From an uncultured Bacteroidota bacterium (GTDB lineage: Bacteria; Bacteroidota; Bacteroidia; Bacteroidales; UBA12077): 64,000 bases of DNA. Numbering within the stretch: the stretch's first letter is position 1; every line of letters starts with the position of its first letter. Shown here in pieces: positions 53,061 to 63,584 of the stretch. The DNA lies in contig CAJXLK010000008.1 in assembly GCA_913055635.1 (NCBI GenBank), positions 1-64,000 on the forward strand, written 5' to 3'. A model generated the notes under the pieces. It was given only the letters and a program-made list of their open reading frames with translations. It did no database searches and was not told the origin of the DNA. Both the position numbers and the translations under genes were made by a program.

Positions 53061-53397
53061 AATACCTCACTGGTTATGCTCATTCCCCAATGAAAGGGAT
53101 AGCCCCACCCATCGCCGGAAAGGTTGCCCTTTCTGGGTTTAAATTCTTTAAAAATAAGGGATTTAATTTGAATTTGTTGTTCCAAAATTATGATTTTATC
53201 TAAAAAGGTTATATTTTTGCGGCATTTTCTGTAAAACTGTAGCCTTAAGAAGGTTACAGTCGAGGGCCTTCCATTTTTCAATGGAGCAAAGCCACAGATT
53301 TGTTTTGAAATTAATTGGAAAATGATTGGGTATTTGTAAAAAAAAAAATACCTTTGCGAACCGATTTTGGAAACAGTGATTAAAATCAACCGAACAT
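53061..53397. other. Shared promoter region of DAHP synthase (minus) and rpsL operon (plus)
   Basis: No gene is supported. -7 boxes are visible in both directions: TAATTTTG on the minus strand at 53183-53190, TATTTTTG on the plus strand at 53212-53219, and TACCTTTG on the plus strand at 53349-53356. The leader between 53360 and the rpsL ATG is short. Confidence 0.5.
53326..53356 (+). promoter_or_regulatory. Promoter of the str-S10-spc operon
   Basis: TTG (53326-53328), 20-bp spacer, TACCTTTG (53349-53356). Sequence and spacing fit the Bacteroidota -33/-7 pattern. The predicted start is about 35 bp before the rpsL ATG. A second plus-strand -7 box (53212-53219) may be a weaker upstream promoter. 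Confidence 0.7.
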
Positions 53398-53772
53398 ATG
53401 CCAACAATACAACAATTAATTAGGAAAGGGCGGAAGCAAGTCGAGAAAAAGAAAAAGGCTCCGGCTCTGGATTCATGTCCCCAAAAACGGGGTGTTTGTA
53501 CAAGGGTATATACTACAACGCCCAAAAAGCCTAATTCGGCTATGCGTAAGATTGCCCGGGTTCGACTGACCAACGGCAAGGAGGTCAACGCTTATATACC
53601 CGGTGAAGGCCACAATCTTCAGGAGCACTCGGTTGTGTTGATCCGTGGCGGCAGGGTTAAGGACCTGCCGGGGGTAAGGTACCATCTTGTGCGTGGCACC
53701 CTCGACACTTCAGGAGTAGAAGGAAGGCTTCAAGGCAGGTCTAAATATGGAACCAAAAAACCTAAAAAGTAA
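53398..53772 (+). CDS. rpsL: Small ribosomal subunit protein uS12
   Basis: uS12 lies at the decoding centre of the 30S subunit and affects accuracy. The 124-residue protein begins [12 protein letters not shown] and has [12 protein letters not shown] (Lys43, Lys44) and [14 protein letters not shown], the loops where streptomycin-resistance changes occur elsewhere; both appear unaltered. The C-terminal [10 protein letters not shown] is typical. It is the first gene of a 20-gene plus-strand ribosomal run and has the only good promoter there. Confidence 0.98.
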   Translation: MPTIQQLIRKGRKQVEKKKKAPALDSCPQKRGVCTRVYTTTPKKPNSAMRKIARVRLTNGKEVNAYIPGEGHNLQEHSVVLIRGGRVKDLPGVRYHLVRGTLDTSGVEGRLQGRSKYGTKKPKK

Positions 53773-53790
53773 TAAAACCGCAATTGTGTC

Positions 53791-54267
53791 ATGAGGAAAT
53801 ATAAATCCAACAAACAACCACGGCTGCCCGATCCCAAACACTATGATACCCTGGTAACCAGGTTCATCAATGATTTGATGTATGACGGGAAGAAATCGTT
53901 GGCCCTGAAAATTTTTTACAATACCCTCGACATTGTGGGCGAGCGATTGAGCAAGGAAGAATTGAGTCCGCTGGAGATCTGGAGAAAAGCCCTTGAAAAT
54001 GTGGCACCAGTCGTGGAGGTGAAAAGCCGGCGCATCGGCGGGGCTACGTTTCAGGTGCCCCAGGAGGTGAACCAGGAACGTAAAACTTCCATCAGCATTA
54101 AGAATATGATTAAATATGCCCGGCAACGCAGTGGTAAGAGCATGGAAGAGAAACTTGCCGCTGAGATTGTGGCCGCCTATAACGGCGAAGGTGGTGCCTA
54201 TAAGAGAAAAGAAGAAATCCACCGGATGGCCGAAGCCAATAAAGCTTTTGCCCATTTTAGATTCTAA
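53791..54267 (+). CDS. rpsG: Small ribosomal subunit protein uS7
   Basis: uS7 nucleates assembly of the 30S head by binding the 3' domain of 16S rRNA. The 158-residue protein has [20 protein letters not shown] and [22 protein letters not shown], both strongly conserved, and it ends [15 protein letters not shown]. In E. coli S7 is the feedback regulator of the str operon. No clear S7-binding leader can be judged here. It follows rpsL by 18 bp. Confidence 0.98.
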   Translation: MRKYKSNKQPRLPDPKHYDTLVTRFINDLMYDGKKSLALKIFYNTLDIVGERLSKEELSPLEIWRKALENVAPVVEVKSRRIGGATFQVPQEVNQERKTSISIKNMIKYARQRSGKSMEEKLAAEIVAAYNGEGGAYKRKEEIHRMAEANKAFAHFRF

Positions 54268-54325
54268 TTTTGATTGATTAACCAATAAACACTGTAGGAC
54301 CAAGAAAAGGGAGACTATAAGGAGA

Positions 54326-56434
54326 ATGAGTAAGGGATTGCAATATACAAGGAATATAGGGATAATGGCCCATATTGATGCCGGTAAGACGACGGCTACT
54401 GAGCGGATGCTTTATTATACCGGCATCACCCATAAGATCGGAGAGGTGCATGACGGAGATGCGCAAATGGACTGGATGGTTCAGGAACAGGAGCGTGGGA
54501 TTACCATCACTTCGGCCGCTACTACTTGTTTTTGGAAATATAAGGATGCCGATTATAAAATCAATATTATTGATACCCCTGGCCACGTCGATTTTACTGT
54601 AGAAGTCGAACGTTCCCTTCGGGTACTCGATGGAGCCATTGCCGTATTCTGTGGTGTGGGCGGTGTTGAGCCTCAGAGTGAAACGGTTTGGCACCAGGCA
54701 GATAAATATGGCGTACCCAAGGTGGCCTTTGTCAATAAAATGGACCGCCAGGGTGCGGATTATTACAATGTGGTTAGCCAGATCAAAGATAAATTGAAGG
54801 CCAATCCGGTTCCTTTGCAGATCCCCATCGGTTCGGGCGATGATTTTGTCGGGGTGGTCGATTTGATCGATAACAAGGCCATTGTTTGGATTGACGATGA
54901 AACCCTGGGTACCAATTATCAATTCCAGGAAATTCCGGAAGAACTGAAGGAGGAAGCTGCAAAATATCGCAGCCAGTTGATTGAATCGGTGGCCGAGTAT
55001 GACGACGCCTTGCTGGAGAAATTCTTTGACGATCCCGAATCCATTACCCGGGAAGAGCTGTTGGATGCCGTCAGAAGGGCTACCATTGATATGACAATCG
55101 TACCGGTGTTGGCCGGATCTGCTTTTAAGAACAAAGGGGTCCAACGTTTGCTGGACAGTGTCATTGCATTTTTGCCCAGCCCCATGGATATCAGTGCAGT
55201 AGAAGGAATGGATCCCAAAACCGAAGAAAAGCTTTACCGCAAGCCCGACACCCAGGAACCGACTTCGGCATTGGTCTTTAAAATAGCCACCGATCCCTAC
55301 GTTGGCCGTTTAGCCTATATGCGGGTGTATTCAGGTAAAGTCACCGCCAAATCTACCCTGTTCAATCCCCGCACTGGCAAAAAAGAACGGGTTAACCGCC
55401 TGTATCAGATGCATGCCAACAAACAGAAACCCAAGGAAGAGATTGAGGCCGGCGATATATGTGCCGCAGTTGGATTTAAGGATTTACGTACCGGCGATAC
55501 CCTGTGCGATGCCAATAAGCAGATATTGCTCGAATCCATTGAGTTTCCCGAACCGGTCATTGGTGTGGCCATTGAACCCAAAACCCAGAAAGAATACGAT
55601 AAACTGACCGTTGCCCTTGCCAAACTGGCCGAGGAGGATCCGACTTTTACCGTGCGTACCGATGAGAATAGCGGCCAAACGGTGATTAACGGCATGGGTG
55701 AATTGCACCTGGAAGTGATTATGGACCGCCTTAATCGGGAATTTAAGGTGGATGCCAATCAGGGTGCACCCCAGGTCAACTATAAAGAAACCATTACCGA
55801 GGAAGTCGATCACCATGAGGTCTTTAAGAAACAGACCGGGGGCCGCGGTAAATTTGCCGAGATCAATGTTAAAATCGGCCCGGCCGATGAAGAGGTTAAA
55901 GGCCTGCAGTTCATCGACAAGATCAAGGGAGGCAACATTCCCAAAGAATTTATTCCATCGGTGGAAAAAGGCTTCAAGGATGCCATGTACAATGGGGTTT
56001 TGGCCGGATATTCGCTCGACAGCCTGAAGGTTGAACTTTATGATGGTTCCTATCACGAAGTCGACAGTGATCAGCTTGCTTTTGAGACCGTGGCCCGGAT
56101 GGCATTCAAAAATGCCTGTGTCAAGGCCAAACCCATCCTGCTCGAGCCCATTATGGAGGCCGAAGTCGTTACCCCGGAGGAGTACATGGGCGATGTGATC
56201 GCCGACTTCAACAAACGCCGTGGCCATGTTGAAGGCATGGAGAACAAGGGCAGCGCCAAAGTCATTCGTGCCAAAGTGCCCCTCGCCGAGAAATTTGGCT
56301 ATGTTACCGTATTGCGCACCATCACTTCCGGGAGGGCTACCTCTACCATGGAATTCTCCCATTATGAGCAAGTTCCCAAGGAAATTGCCCGGGAGATTAT
56401 TGAAAAAGCCAAGGGTAAAATTGAGTTAGTTTAA
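54326..56434 (+). CDS. fusA: Elongation factor G
   Basis: EF-G is the GTPase that drives translocation of tRNA and mRNA. The 702-residue protein has the P-loop [19 protein letters not shown], the switch II region [15 protein letters not shown] and [10 protein letters not shown]. Domains II to V follow, with [14 protein letters not shown] and [18 protein letters not shown] in the C-terminal half. Length is normal. It sits between rpsG and rpsJ; tuf, which usually follows fusA in Proteobacteria, is absent. Confidence 0.98.
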   Translation: MSKGLQYTRNIGIMAHIDAGKTTATERMLYYTGITHKIGEVHDGDAQMDWMVQEQERGITITSAATTCFWKYKDADYKINIIDTPGHVDFTVEVERSLRVLDGAIAVFCGVGGVEPQSETVWHQADKYGVPKVAFVNKMDRQGADYYNVVSQIKDKLKANPVPLQIPIGSGDDFVGVVDLIDNKAIVWIDDETLGTNYQFQEIPEELKEEAAKYRSQLIESVAEYDDALLEKFFDDPESITREELLDAVRRATIDMTIVPVLAGSAFKNKGVQRLLDSVIAFLPSPMDISAVEGMDPKTEEKLYRKPDTQEPTSALVFKIATDPYVGRLAYMRVYSGKVTAKSTLFNPRTGKKERVNRLYQMHANKQKPKEEIEAGDICAAVGFKDLRTGDTLCDANKQILLESIEFPEPVIGVAIEPKTQKEYDKLTVALAKLAEEDPTFTVRTDENSGQTVINGMGELHLEVIMDRLNREFKVDANQGAPQVNYKETITEEVDHHEVFKKQTGGRGKFAEINVKIGPADEEVKGLQFIDKIKGGNIPKEFIPSVEKGFKDAMYNGVLAGYSLDSLKVELYDGSYHEVDSDQLAFETVARMAFKNACVKAKPILLEPIMEAEVVTPEEYMGDVIADFNKRRGHVEGMENKGSAKVIRAKVPLAEKFGYVTVLRTITSGRATSTMEFSHYEQVPKEIAREIIEKAKGKIELV

Positions 56435-56446
56435 ATATTATTGATA

Positions 56447-56752
56447 ATGAGCCAGAAAATCAGAATTAAGTTAAAGTCTTACGATCACAATTTGGTGGAC
56501 AAAAGCGCAGAAAAGATTGTCAAGACTGTGAAATCAACCGGCGCAGTGGTAAGCGGACCCATCCCACTGCCCACCAAAAAGCGCATCTTCACAGTCAATC
56601 GTTCACCATTTGTTAATAAGAAAGCTAGGGAACAATTTCAGCTCTGCTCATTTAAGCGGTTAATGGATATATACAGTACCACGCCCAAGACGATTGATTC
56701 GTTGATGAAGCTTGAGTTACCTAGCGGAGTAGAGGTTGAAATCAAAGTTTAA
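56447..56752 (+). CDS. rpsJ: Small ribosomal subunit protein uS10
   Basis: uS10 is part of the 30S head and, in E. coli, also the NusG-linking antitermination factor NusE. The 101-residue protein starts at ATG 56447 ([18 protein letters not shown]); a TTG two codons upstream is an unlikely start. [20 protein letters not shown] is conserved. It follows fusA by only 12 bp, so the str and S10 operons are fused here. Confidence 0.97.
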   Translation: MSQKIRIKLKSYDHNLVDKSAEKIVKTVKSTGAVVSGPIPLPTKKRIFTVNRSPFVNKKAREQFQLCSFKRLMDIYSTTPKTIDSLMKLELPSGVEVEIKV

Positions 56753-56770
56753 TCTTAAAGTCAGGAACGA

Positions 56771-57388
56771 ATGGCTGGAATTATAGGAAAGAAAATCGGA
56801 ATGACTTCCGTATTCGGTGCCGATGGAAAAAATATTCCATGCACTGTAATTGAGGCGGGACCATGTGTTGTAACTCAGGTAAAGACTGAGGAAAAAGATG
56901 GATATTCTGCCTTACAACTCGCCTTTGATGATCGCCAGGAGAAGCGCACCCCCAAACCCCTGCTCGGTCATTTTAAAAAGGCTAAAACCGCCCCCAAGGT
57001 ACAGATGGTTGAGTTTTCCGGCTATGACCAGGAGTACCAGCTGGGCGATACCATAACCGTTGAACTGTTCAATGATGACACCTGGGTGGATGTAGCCGGC
57101 ATTACCAAGGGCAAAGGATTTCAGGGTGTTGTCAAACGCCATGGTTTTGGTGGGGTTGGAGGACAAACACACGGTCAGGCCGATCAGGAGCGCGCGCCCG
57201 GTTCGGTTGGCGGTTCATCTGACCCGTCCAGGGTTTTTAAAGGCATGCGGATGGCCGGCCGTGCCGGAGGCAATCGGGTGAAGGTTATTAACCTGCAGAT
57301 CATCAAAATCATGCCCGACAAAAATTTATTGTTGCTAAAAGGATCCGTACCAGGACATAAAGGTTCATATTTAACTATTGAGAAGTGA
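56771..57388 (+). CDS. rplC: Large ribosomal subunit protein uL3
   Basis: uL3 is an early assembly protein near the peptidyl transferase centre. The 205-residue protein starts [20 protein letters not shown] and has the loop [20 protein letters not shown] and [19 protein letters not shown], where the conserved Gln/His loop reaches the catalytic site. It overlaps rplD by one base (TGATG). Confidence 0.98.
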   Translation: MAGIIGKKIGMTSVFGADGKNIPCTVIEAGPCVVTQVKTEEKDGYSALQLAFDDRQEKRTPKPLLGHFKKAKTAPKVQMVEFSGYDQEYQLGDTITVELFNDDTWVDVAGITKGKGFQGVVKRHGFGGVGGQTHGQADQERAPGSVGGSSDPSRVFKGMRMAGRAGGNRVKVINLQIIKIMPDKNLLLLKGSVPGHKGSYLTIEK

Positions 57389-58017
57389 TGGAGTTACCAG
57401 TTTATAAACAATCAGGCGAAGATACCGGAAAGAAAGCCCAACTGAATGATCAGATTTTTGGCATTCAGCCCAACGACCATGCCATTTATCTGGATGTAAA
57501 GCATTACCTGGCGGCTCAGCGTCAGGGGACCCATAAGAGCAAAGAACGGGGCGATATCACCGGTAGTACAAGAAAGATCAAGCGCCAAAAAGGTACCGGA
57601 ACCGCCAGGGCCGGCAGCATCAAAAATCCCATTTTCCGGGGCGGCGGCCGGGTCTTTGGACCCCGCCCGCGCGATTATTCCTTCAAGTTGAACCGGAAAG
57701 TCAAAAAACTGGCCCGTCGTTCAGCCTTGAGTTATAAAATGCAGGATCAGGGCGTAACCATCCTCGAGGGCATTGAAATGGAGGAGGCCAAAACCCGCCA
57801 TTTTGCCCGCATAAGAAAAGACCTGGGCCTGGATGGCCAAAAAACGCTGGTCGTTCTGGACGAACCCGATCAAAACGTGTATCGCGCTTCCCGGAATATT
57901 CCGGATGTGAAAGTCTTACCGGTCCAGCAACTCAATACCTACGAAATCATGGATGCTAAGGCGATTGTATTTGTCGAAGCATCGCTCGAGACATTGGAAA
58001 AACATTTAAGCGCATAA
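57388..58017 (+). CDS. rplD: Large ribosomal subunit protein uL4
   Basis: uL4 lines the peptide exit tunnel. The 209-residue protein has the tunnel loop TGSTRKIKRQKGTGTARAGS and IFRGGGRVFGPRPRDYSFKLN. I use the ATG at 57388, which overlaps the rplC stop by one base; a GTG just upstream is less likely. In E. coli uL4 represses its own operon, but no leader can be judged here. Confidence 0.97.
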   Translation: MELPVYKQSGEDTGKKAQLNDQIFGIQPNDHAIYLDVKHYLAAQRQGTHKSKERGDITGSTRKIKRQKGTGTARAGSIKNPIFRGGGRVFGPRPRDYSFKLNRKVKKLARRSALSYKMQDQGVTILEGIEMEEAKTRHFARIRKDLGLDGQKTLVVLDEPDQNVYRASRNIPDVKVLPVQQLNTYEIMDAKAIVFVEASLETLEKHLSA

Positions 58018-58021
58018 GGTT

Positions 58022-58324
58022 ATGGCAGGAGCAAACGACATACTGATCAAACCCATCATCACCGAAAAGATGACCCAAGCCGGCGATGACTTCAATCAAT
58101 ACGGGTTTATCGTCAGCCAACAAGCAAATAAGATTCAGATCCGCAAAGCCGTGGAAGAGATGTATGGTGTCACCGTTGAGGCGGTTAATACCATGAGGTA
58201 TCGCGGCAAATCGAGAAGCCGTTATACACGGGCCGGTATTATACAGGGCAAGGAGCCCAGTTATAAGAAGGCCGTTGTAACGCTGATGGAAGGTGATACC
58301 ATTGATTTTTACAGCAATATTTAG
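58022..58324 (+). CDS. rplW: Large ribosomal subunit protein uL23
   Basis: uL23 sits at the exit tunnel mouth and docks trigger factor and SRP. The 100-residue protein starts MAGANDILIKPIITEKMTQ, has the core YGFIVSQQANKIQIRKAVEEMYGV and the basic loop KSRSRYTRAGIIQGKEPSYKKA. It starts 4 bp after rplD. Confidence 0.97.
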   Translation: MAGANDILIKPIITEKMTQAGDDFNQYGFIVSQQANKIQIRKAVEEMYGVTVEAVNTMRYRGKSRSRYTRAGIIQGKEPSYKKAVVTLMEGDTIDFYSNI

Positions 58325-58337
58325 GAAAAATTGAGCT

Positions 58338-59168
58338 ATGGCAGTAAGAAAACTTAAACCAGTCACCCCAGGACAAAGACATAGAATGGTCAGTGCTTTT
58401 GAGAACCTGACCAAGAATGCACCGGAAAAGTCGTTGTTAACTTCCAGCAAGCGCAGCGGTGGCCGGAACAGTCAAGGCCATATGACCATCCGTTATCGTG
58501 GCGGGGGCCATAAGAAGCGTTACCGCATGATTGATTTTCGCCGCGACAAGGAAGGTATCAAGGGTCGGGTCAAGGGCATTGAATATGATCCGAACCGCAC
58601 GGCCCGTATTGCTTTGGTGGTCTATGAGGATGGGGAGAAACGATACATTTTGGCCCCCAACGGCCTGCAGGTTGGACAAACCATTGAATCGGGCAAGGAT
58701 GCCACCCCTGAGGTCGGCAACAGCCTGTACCTGTCGGATATACCCCTGGGTACGATTATCCATAACATTGAACTGGCACCGGGGCGCGGAGGCGTGATGG
58801 CACGCAGCGCCGGCACCTATGCCCAGCTGACATCCCGGGAAGGGCGCTATGCCAATATTAAGCTGCCCTCAGGCGAAACCCGGATGGTTTTGACCACTTG
58901 CAAAGCCACCATTGGAACCGTTTCCAATTCTGACCACATCATTGTCGCCTCCGGAAAAGCCGGGCGTAGCCGCTGGAAAGGACACCGGCCCCGCGTCAGA
59001 GGCGTCGCCATGAACCCCATCGACCACCCCATGGGCGGTGGAGAAGGCAGAGCCTCCGGTGGTATCCCCAGATCAAGAAACGGAATGCCCGCTAAAGGAT
59101 ACAAAACCCGCCGGGCCAAGAAGAAATCGAACCGGTATATTGTTGAAAGCAGAAAGAAACGCAAATAA
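58338..59168 (+). CDS. rplB: Large ribosomal subunit protein uL2
   Basis: uL2 is required for subunit joining and peptidyl transferase activity. The 276-residue protein starts [19 protein letters not shown]. It has the motif [18 protein letters not shown] with the conserved His near the catalytic centre, and [20 protein letters not shown]. The length is normal. Confidence 0.98.
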   Translation: MAVRKLKPVTPGQRHRMVSAFENLTKNAPEKSLLTSSKRSGGRNSQGHMTIRYRGGGHKKRYRMIDFRRDKEGIKGRVKGIEYDPNRTARIALVVYEDGEKRYILAPNGLQVGQTIESGKDATPEVGNSLYLSDIPLGTIIHNIELAPGRGGVMARSAGTYAQLTSREGRYANIKLPSGETRMVLTTCKATIGTVSNSDHIIVASGKAGRSRWKGHRPRVRGVAMNPIDHPMGGGEGRASGGIPRSRNGMPAKGYKTRRAKKKSNRYIVESRKKRK

Positions 59169-59189
59169 AACGCCTAACCTGATTATTCT

Positions 59190-59459
59190 ATGAGTCGTTC
59201 ACTAAAAAAAGGTCCCTTTGTAGAATATAAGCTCGAGAAGCGGATCATGGAGATGAATGAATCCGGCAAGAAGAAAGTCGTCAAGACCTGGTCGAGAAGA
59301 TCCATGATCACCCCCGACTTTGTCGGCCATACCATTGCCGTTCACAATGGCAATAAGTTTATACCGGTATATGTCACCGAGAACATGGTCGGCCATAAGC
59401 TGGGAGAATTCGCTCCTACCCGGCAATACAAAGGCCATCCCGGCAAGAAAGGAAAATAG
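59190..59459 (+). CDS. rpsS: Small ribosomal subunit protein uS19
   Basis: uS19 contacts the 50S subunit through intersubunit bridges and works with uS13 in the 30S head. The 89-residue protein starts [18 protein letters not shown] and has [20 protein letters not shown] and [16 protein letters not shown], all typical. Confidence 0.98.
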   Translation: MSRSLKKGPFVEYKLEKRIMEMNESGKKKVVKTWSRRSMITPDFVGHTIAVHNGNKFIPVYVTENMVGHKLGEFAPTRQYKGHPGKKGK

Positions 59460-59482
59460 TAATTTGATAAATACAATTTATA

Positions 59483-59950
59483 ATGGGTGCACGAAAACGC
59501 AATAAAGCGGAACAACGCAAGGAAGCCAACAAGCAACTATATTATGCTGTATTGAAGGGTTGTCCTACTTCAACCAGAAAGATGCGTCTGGTCGCCGATC
59601 AGATCAGGGGCCAGGAAGTGAATCAGGCCCTGGACATCCTGCGGTTCAGCCCCAAGGCCGCTTCCAACGATATGGAAAAGCTGGTGCTTTCCGCCATCTC
59701 CAACTGGCAGAATAAGAATGAAGGGGTACGCATTGAAGACAGCCATCTGGTAGTCAGCCAGGTTTATGTGGATAAAGGCCGGACCCTCAAACGCATTCGC
59801 CCTGAAGCCATGGGCCGGGCCCACCTGATCCGCAAGCGCTCCAGCCATGTCACCCTCTATCTGGAAGATATGAATGCCGCCCGGCACCAGAAGGCAGAGG
59901 CTGCGGAAACCGGCCAGCAGGAAGAATCAACGAATGATACACAAAAATAA
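59483..59950 (+). CDS. rplV: Large ribosomal subunit protein uL22
   Basis: uL22 lines the exit tunnel. The 155-residue protein starts MGARKRNKAEQRKEANKQLY, a basic N-terminal extension usual in Bacteroidota. The core is CPTSTRKMRLVADQIRGQEV and the tunnel hairpin segment RTLKRIRPEAMGRAHLIRKR. An acidic, low-complexity tail (EAAETGQQEESTNDTQK) follows the core. Confidence 0.96.
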   Translation: MGARKRNKAEQRKEANKQLYYAVLKGCPTSTRKMRLVADQIRGQEVNQALDILRFSPKAASNDMEKLVLSAISNWQNKNEGVRIEDSHLVVSQVYVDKGRTLKRIRPEAMGRAHLIRKRSSHVTLYLEDMNAARHQKAEAAETGQQEESTNDTQK

Positions 59951-59960
59951 GCGATAATAG

Positions 59961-60662
59961 ATGGGACAAAAAGTTAATCCAATAAGCAACAGGCTTGGCA
60001 TCATCAAAGGTTGGGAATCCAATTGGTATGGAGGAAAGGATTATACCGACAAGCTCATTGAAGACGATAAGATCCGTAAATACCTCCACGCCCGTCTGGC
60101 AAAGGCCAGTATTGCTAAAGTGATCATTGAGCGAACCCTTAAATTGATCACCATTACCATCCATACCGCCCGCCCGGGTATTATCATTGGAAAAGGCGGA
60201 AAAGAAGTCGACAAGCTGAAGGAAGAGTTGAAGAAGCTGACCAAGAAAGAAGTTCAAATCAATATTTTTGAGGTTAAACGACCTGAGCTCGATGCCACTT
60301 TAGTAGCCAACGGCATTGCCCGGCAGATTGAAGGGATGATTTCCTACCGGCGGGCCATCAAAATGGCCATTGCCTCGGCTATGCGCCTGGGCGCTGAAGG
60401 GGTTAAGGTCCAGATCTCAGGGCGATTGGGTGGGGCTGAAATGGCCCGCACCGAGGTTTATAAAGAAGGCCGCACACCCTTGCATACCTTGCGGGCCGAT
60501 ATCGATTATGCCCTGGGCGAAGCCCTGACCAAAGTCGGGTTGATTGGCATCAAGGTATGGATCTTTAAAGGCGAAATCTTTGGGGATGTTGACCTGACCC
60601 CCACCGTCGGAAGCAGTACCGGTAAAGGCGGTAAATCCAAAGGCAGAAGAAAACGTAAATGA
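59961..60662 (+). CDS. rpsC: Small ribosomal subunit protein uS3
   Basis: uS3 forms part of the mRNA entry tunnel and helps unwinding. The 233-residue protein starts [20 protein letters not shown]. It has a KH domain with [20 protein letters not shown], and the C-terminal domain [20 protein letters not shown] and [20 protein letters not shown]. The basic end SKGRRKRK is typical. Confidence 0.98.
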   Translation: MGQKVNPISNRLGIIKGWESNWYGGKDYTDKLIEDDKIRKYLHARLAKASIAKVIIERTLKLITITIHTARPGIIIGKGGKEVDKLKEELKKLTKKEVQINIFEVKRPELDATLVANGIARQIEGMISYRRAIKMAIASAMRLGAEGVKVQISGRLGGAEMARTEVYKEGRTPLHTLRADIDYALGEALTKVGLIGIKVWIFKGEIFGDVDLTPTVGSSTGKGGKSKGRRKRK

Positions 60663-60679
60663 TATAAATTATAGAAGCC

Positions 60680-61099
60680 ATGTTACAGCCCAAAAAGACC
60701 AAATTCAGAAAACAACAGAAGGGCCGGATGAAAGGCAATGCCACCAAAGGTACCCAGTTGGCGTTTGGGTCGTTTGGCATTAAGGCCTTGGAGGAAACCT
60801 GGATCACCCAGAAGCAGATTGAAGCAGCCCGCCAAGCCATGACCCGTTATATGAAGCGTGAGGGACAAATATGGATCCGCATTTTTCCGGATAAACCAAC
60901 GACCAATAAACCGGCTGAAGTGAGAATGGGTAAAGGAAAGGGCGATCCCGAAGGCTTTGTCGCCCCGGTTAAACCCGGACGCATCCTGATTGAAGCCGAA
61001 GGCATCTCTAAAGCTGTGGCAGAAGAAGCCCTGCGCCTGGCCGCCCAAAAACTGCCCATTAAAACCAAGTTCGTCGTGCGACGCGATTATGTGGAATAA
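60680..61099 (+). CDS. rplP: Large ribosomal subunit protein uL16
   Basis: uL16 lies beside the A site and helps place tRNA. The 139-residue protein starts [20 protein letters not shown]. It has the conserved [20 protein letters not shown] and the basic loop segment [40 protein letters not shown] follows. The gene precedes rpmC by 15 bp. Confidence 0.98.
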   Translation: MLQPKKTKFRKQQKGRMKGNATKGTQLAFGSFGIKALEETWITQKQIEAARQAMTRYMKREGQIWIRIFPDKPTTNKPAEVRMGKGKGDPEGFVAPVKPGRILIEAEGISKAVAEEALRLAAQKLPIKTKFVVRRDYVE

Positions 61100-61114
61100 A
61101 CAACTGCTATTGCA

Positions 61115-61330
61115 ATGAAACCTTCAGAAATCAGAGAATTTACCAATAAGGAGATTGAAGAACGCCTGGAGACAGAAGAAAACCATCTGGCTCAGTTGAG
61201 ATTGAACCATGCCGTCTCTCCCCTGGATAATCCCATGAAGATTAAAGCGGCCCGTAAGAACGTCGCCCGGTTGAAGACTGAACTCAATATGCGGCTTAAA
61301 CAACAAGCTAAGGATAATCCAAATCAATAA
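61115..61330 (+). CDS. rpmC: Large ribosomal subunit protein uL29
   Basis: A small two-helix protein at the exit tunnel mouth next to uL23. It has 71 residues, MKPSEIREFTNKEIEERLET and LAQLRLNHAVSPLDNPMKIK being typical. The end is a short polar tail (KQQAKDNPNQ). Confidence 0.96.
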   Translation: MKPSEIREFTNKEIEERLETEENHLAQLRLNHAVSPLDNPMKIKAARKNVARLKTELNMRLKQQAKDNPNQ

Positions 61331-61342
61331 GACCCCAATACA

Positions 61343-61600
61343 ATGGAAACAAGAAACTTACGGAAAGAGAAAGTTGGTGTCGTGGTAAGCAACAAGATGG
61401 ATAAAGCCATCACCGTGATGGTCAATCGCAGAGTCAAGCACCCTAAATATGCCAAATTCATTAACCGGCGCTCCAAGTTCATCGCCCATGATGAGACCAA
61501 TAATTGCAATGAGGGGGATACGGTGCGCATCATGGAGACCCGCCCGTTGAGCAAGCGGAAGCGTTGGAGATTAGTTGAAATTATTGAAAGAGTTAAATAA
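61343..61600 (+). CDS. rpsQ: Small ribosomal subunit protein uS17
   Basis: uS17 binds 16S rRNA early in 30S assembly. The 85-residue OB-fold protein starts [20 protein letters not shown], with [20 protein letters not shown] and [20 protein letters not shown]. The order rpmC-rpsQ-rplN is as in most bacteria. Confidence 0.97.
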   Translation: METRNLRKEKVGVVVSNKMDKAITVMVNRRVKHPKYAKFINRRSKFIAHDETNNCNEGDTVRIMETRPLSKRKRWRLVEIIERVK

Positions 61601-61606
61601 AGTCAA

Positions 61607-61972
61607 ATGGTACAACAAGAGAGTAAACTGAATGTTGCTGATAATAGCGGCGCTAAAGTTGTGAAAGTCATCCGGGTACTCGGTGGCAGCGGCCGTCGGT
61701 ACGCCTCTGTGGGCGATACCGTAGTGGTTAGCGTACGCAATGCCTTACCTTCCTCTGAGATGAAAAAAGGCACCGTCAGCCGGGCGGTTGTGGTTCGAAC
61801 CAAGAAGGAGGTGCGGCGCGCCGACGGTTCGTATATCCGTTTCGACAACAATGCGTGCGTATTGGTTAATAATCTGGGAGAAATCCGGGGCACCCGTATT
61901 TTTGGTCCCATACCCCGTGAGTTGCGGGCCAATTATATGAAGATCATTTCTTTAGCACCTGAAGTACTCTAA
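61607..61972 (+). CDS. rplN: Large ribosomal subunit protein uL14
   Basis: uL14 is at the subunit interface and is the binding target of the silencing factor RsfS. The 121-residue protein starts [20 protein letters not shown] and has [19 protein letters not shown] and [14 protein letters not shown]. It starts 6 bp after rpsQ and is the first gene of the spc part of the fused operon. Confidence 0.98.
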   Translation: MVQQESKLNVADNSGAKVVKVIRVLGGSGRRYASVGDTVVVSVRNALPSSEMKKGTVSRAVVVRTKKEVRRADGSYIRFDNNACVLVNNLGEIRGTRIFGPIPRELRANYMKIISLAPEVL

Positions 61973-61985
61973 AAACTAGTGATCC

Positions 61986-62315
61986 ATGCAGAAAAAGCGT
62001 AAAGTACATATCAAAAAAGGCGATACGGTGTACGTCAATACGGGCGAAAACCGAGGCCAGAAAGGGCGGGTACTGGAGGTCTATCCGCGTCAGTATCGGG
62101 CCCTGGTGGAGGGGATCAACATGGTGTCCAAACACACCAAACCCAACTCCGACAACCCTAAAGGCGGCATCCTCCAAAAGGAAGCCCCCGTGGATATCTC
62201 CAACCTGATGGTTGTAGACCCCGGAACCGGTGAACCCACCCGTATTGGCAGGAAGTTGGATAAAAATGGTAAACTGGTGCGTTACTCAAAAAAATCAGGG
62301 GAGGAGATTAAATAA
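61986..62315 (+). CDS. rplX: Large ribosomal subunit protein uL24
   Basis: uL24 starts 50S assembly and contains a KOW motif. The 109-residue protein has [20 protein letters not shown] and [20 protein letters not shown], typical of the family. The stop overlaps the rplE ATG by one base. Confidence 0.97.
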   Translation: MQKKRKVHIKKGDTVYVNTGENRGQKGRVLEVYPRQYRALVEGINMVSKHTKPNSDNPKGGILQKEAPVDISNLMVVDPGTGEPTRIGRKLDKNGKLVRYSKKSGEEIK

Positions 62316-62872
62316 TGGACTATAAACCACAATTACTGACCAAATACAAGAACGAGATCATTCCTGCCCTCATGAAGGAGTTCAACTATAAATCCATCAT
62401 GCAGGTTCCCAGGCTCAATAAGATTGTCCTGAACCGGGGGGTAGGAGAAGCGGTAATGGATAAAAAACTTATTGAAACCGCACAGGAAGAGCTAACGGCT
62501 ATTGCCGGCCAACAGGCAATGAAGACCTATTCCAAAAAGGCCATTTCGAATTTCAAACTCCGTGAAAACACCCCCATTGGCGTCAAAGTGACCCTGCGCC
62601 ATGAACGCATGTACGAGTTTTTGGAGCGCCTGATCAGTGTGGCACTGCCCCGGGTCAAGGATTTTAACGGAGTGAACAGCAATTTCGACGGCCGCGGCAA
62701 TTATTCGCTGGGACTCGATGAACAGATCATCTTTCCTGAAGTCAATATGGATAAAGTTCAGAAGGTCATCGGCCTGGAAGCAGTCTTTGTCACTTCCGCT
62801 CCCACCGACGAAGAAGGTTATGCCTTGCTGCGCGAATTCGGAATGCCGTTTAAAAATCTAAAAAAGCAATAG
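62315..62872 (+). CDS. rplE: Large ribosomal subunit protein uL5
   Basis: uL5 binds 5S rRNA and contacts the P-site tRNA. The 185-residue protein has [39 protein letters not shown] and [19 protein letters not shown]. The length is normal. The ATG overlaps the rplX stop by one base. Confidence 0.98.
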   Translation: MDYKPQLLTKYKNEIIPALMKEFNYKSIMQVPRLNKIVLNRGVGEAVMDKKLIETAQEELTAIAGQQAMKTYSKKAISNFKLRENTPIGVKVTLRHERMYEFLERLISVALPRVKDFNGVNSNFDGRGNYSLGLDEQIIFPEVNMDKVQKVIGLEAVFVTSAPTDEEGYALLREFGMPFKNLKKQ

Positions 62873-62876
62873 GATT

Positions 62877-63146
62877 ATGTCAAAAGAGTCAATGAAGGCC
62901 AGAGAGAAGAAAAGAAGAAAGATGGTCCGAAAATATGCCAATAAACGGGCAAAGCTGAAGGCCGAAGGTGATTATATCGGATTAAGCCGTCTGCCCAGAA
63001 ATTCAAGTCCTGTACGACTGCATAACCGGTGTCAGATTACCGGCCGCCCCCGGGGCTATATGCGCCAGTTTGGTGTAAGCCGCATCACATTCCGGGAAAT
63101 GGCATCCAAAGGGCTCATCCCCGGTGTGAAAAAAGCAAGTTGGTAA
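62877..63146 (+). CDS. rpsN: Small ribosomal subunit protein uS14 (zinc-free type)
   Basis: uS14 completes the 30S head. The 89-residue protein starts [20 protein letters not shown] and has [20 protein letters not shown], then [20 protein letters not shown]. At 89 residues and without paired CxxC motifs it is the longer, zinc-independent form. It starts 4 bp after rplE. Confidence 0.97.
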   Translation: MSKESMKAREKKRRKMVRKYANKRAKLKAEGDYIGLSRLPRNSSPVRLHNRCQITGRPRGYMRQFGVSRITFREMASKGLIPGVKKASW

Positions 63147-63169
63147 AATATAAAAGGAGATATAGCATC

Positions 63170-63568
63170 ATGGTTACAGATTCCATCGCAGATTACCTGA
63201 CAAGAATACGCAACGCTCAGATGGCCGGCCACAAAGTGGTCGAAATCCCGGCTTCCAACCTGAAGAAAGACATGACCAAGATCTTGCATGACCAGGGATA
63301 CATCCTGAGCTATAAATTTGAGCAGGGTCAGGTGCAGGATGTCATAAAGATTGCTTTGAAATATCATCCCAAGACCAAGGAACCAGCCATTCATGATATG
63401 CAGCGGGTTAGCCGTCCGGGGCTGAGGAAATATGTTGATACCCGCCATATACCGAGGGTTTTGAATGGTTTGGGAATAGCCATTTTGTCTACTTCCAGCG
63501 GGGTTATCACCGATAAGGATGCCCGCAAGAATAATGTAGGCGGCGAAGTCTTGTGTTATATACATTAA
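63170..63568 (+). CDS. rpsH: Small ribosomal subunit protein uS8
   Basis: uS8 binds the central domain of 16S rRNA; in E. coli it also represses the spc operon. I choose the ATG at 63170 (MVTDSIADYLTRIRNAQMAG), giving 132 residues, the usual length; an in-frame extension to 63029 overlaps rpsN and is not real. An AGGAGAT sequence 10-16 bases upstream resembles a Shine-Dalgarno site. LSTSSGVITDKDARKNNVGG and GEVLCYIH at the end are typical. Confidence 0.97.
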   Translation: MVTDSIADYLTRIRNAQMAGHKVVEIPASNLKKDMTKILHDQGYILSYKFEQGQVQDVIKIALKYHPKTKEPAIHDMQRVSRPGLRKYVDTRHIPRVLNGLGIAILSTSSGVITDKDARKNNVGGEVLCYIH

Positions 63569-63584
63569 AAAAAGAGGAAGATCC

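Noticed and set aside
63029-63169. Upstream extension of the rpsH frame
   Set aside because: It overlaps rpsN; uS8 proteins begin at the MVTDSIADYL-type start, and an AGGAGAT site precedes that ATG.
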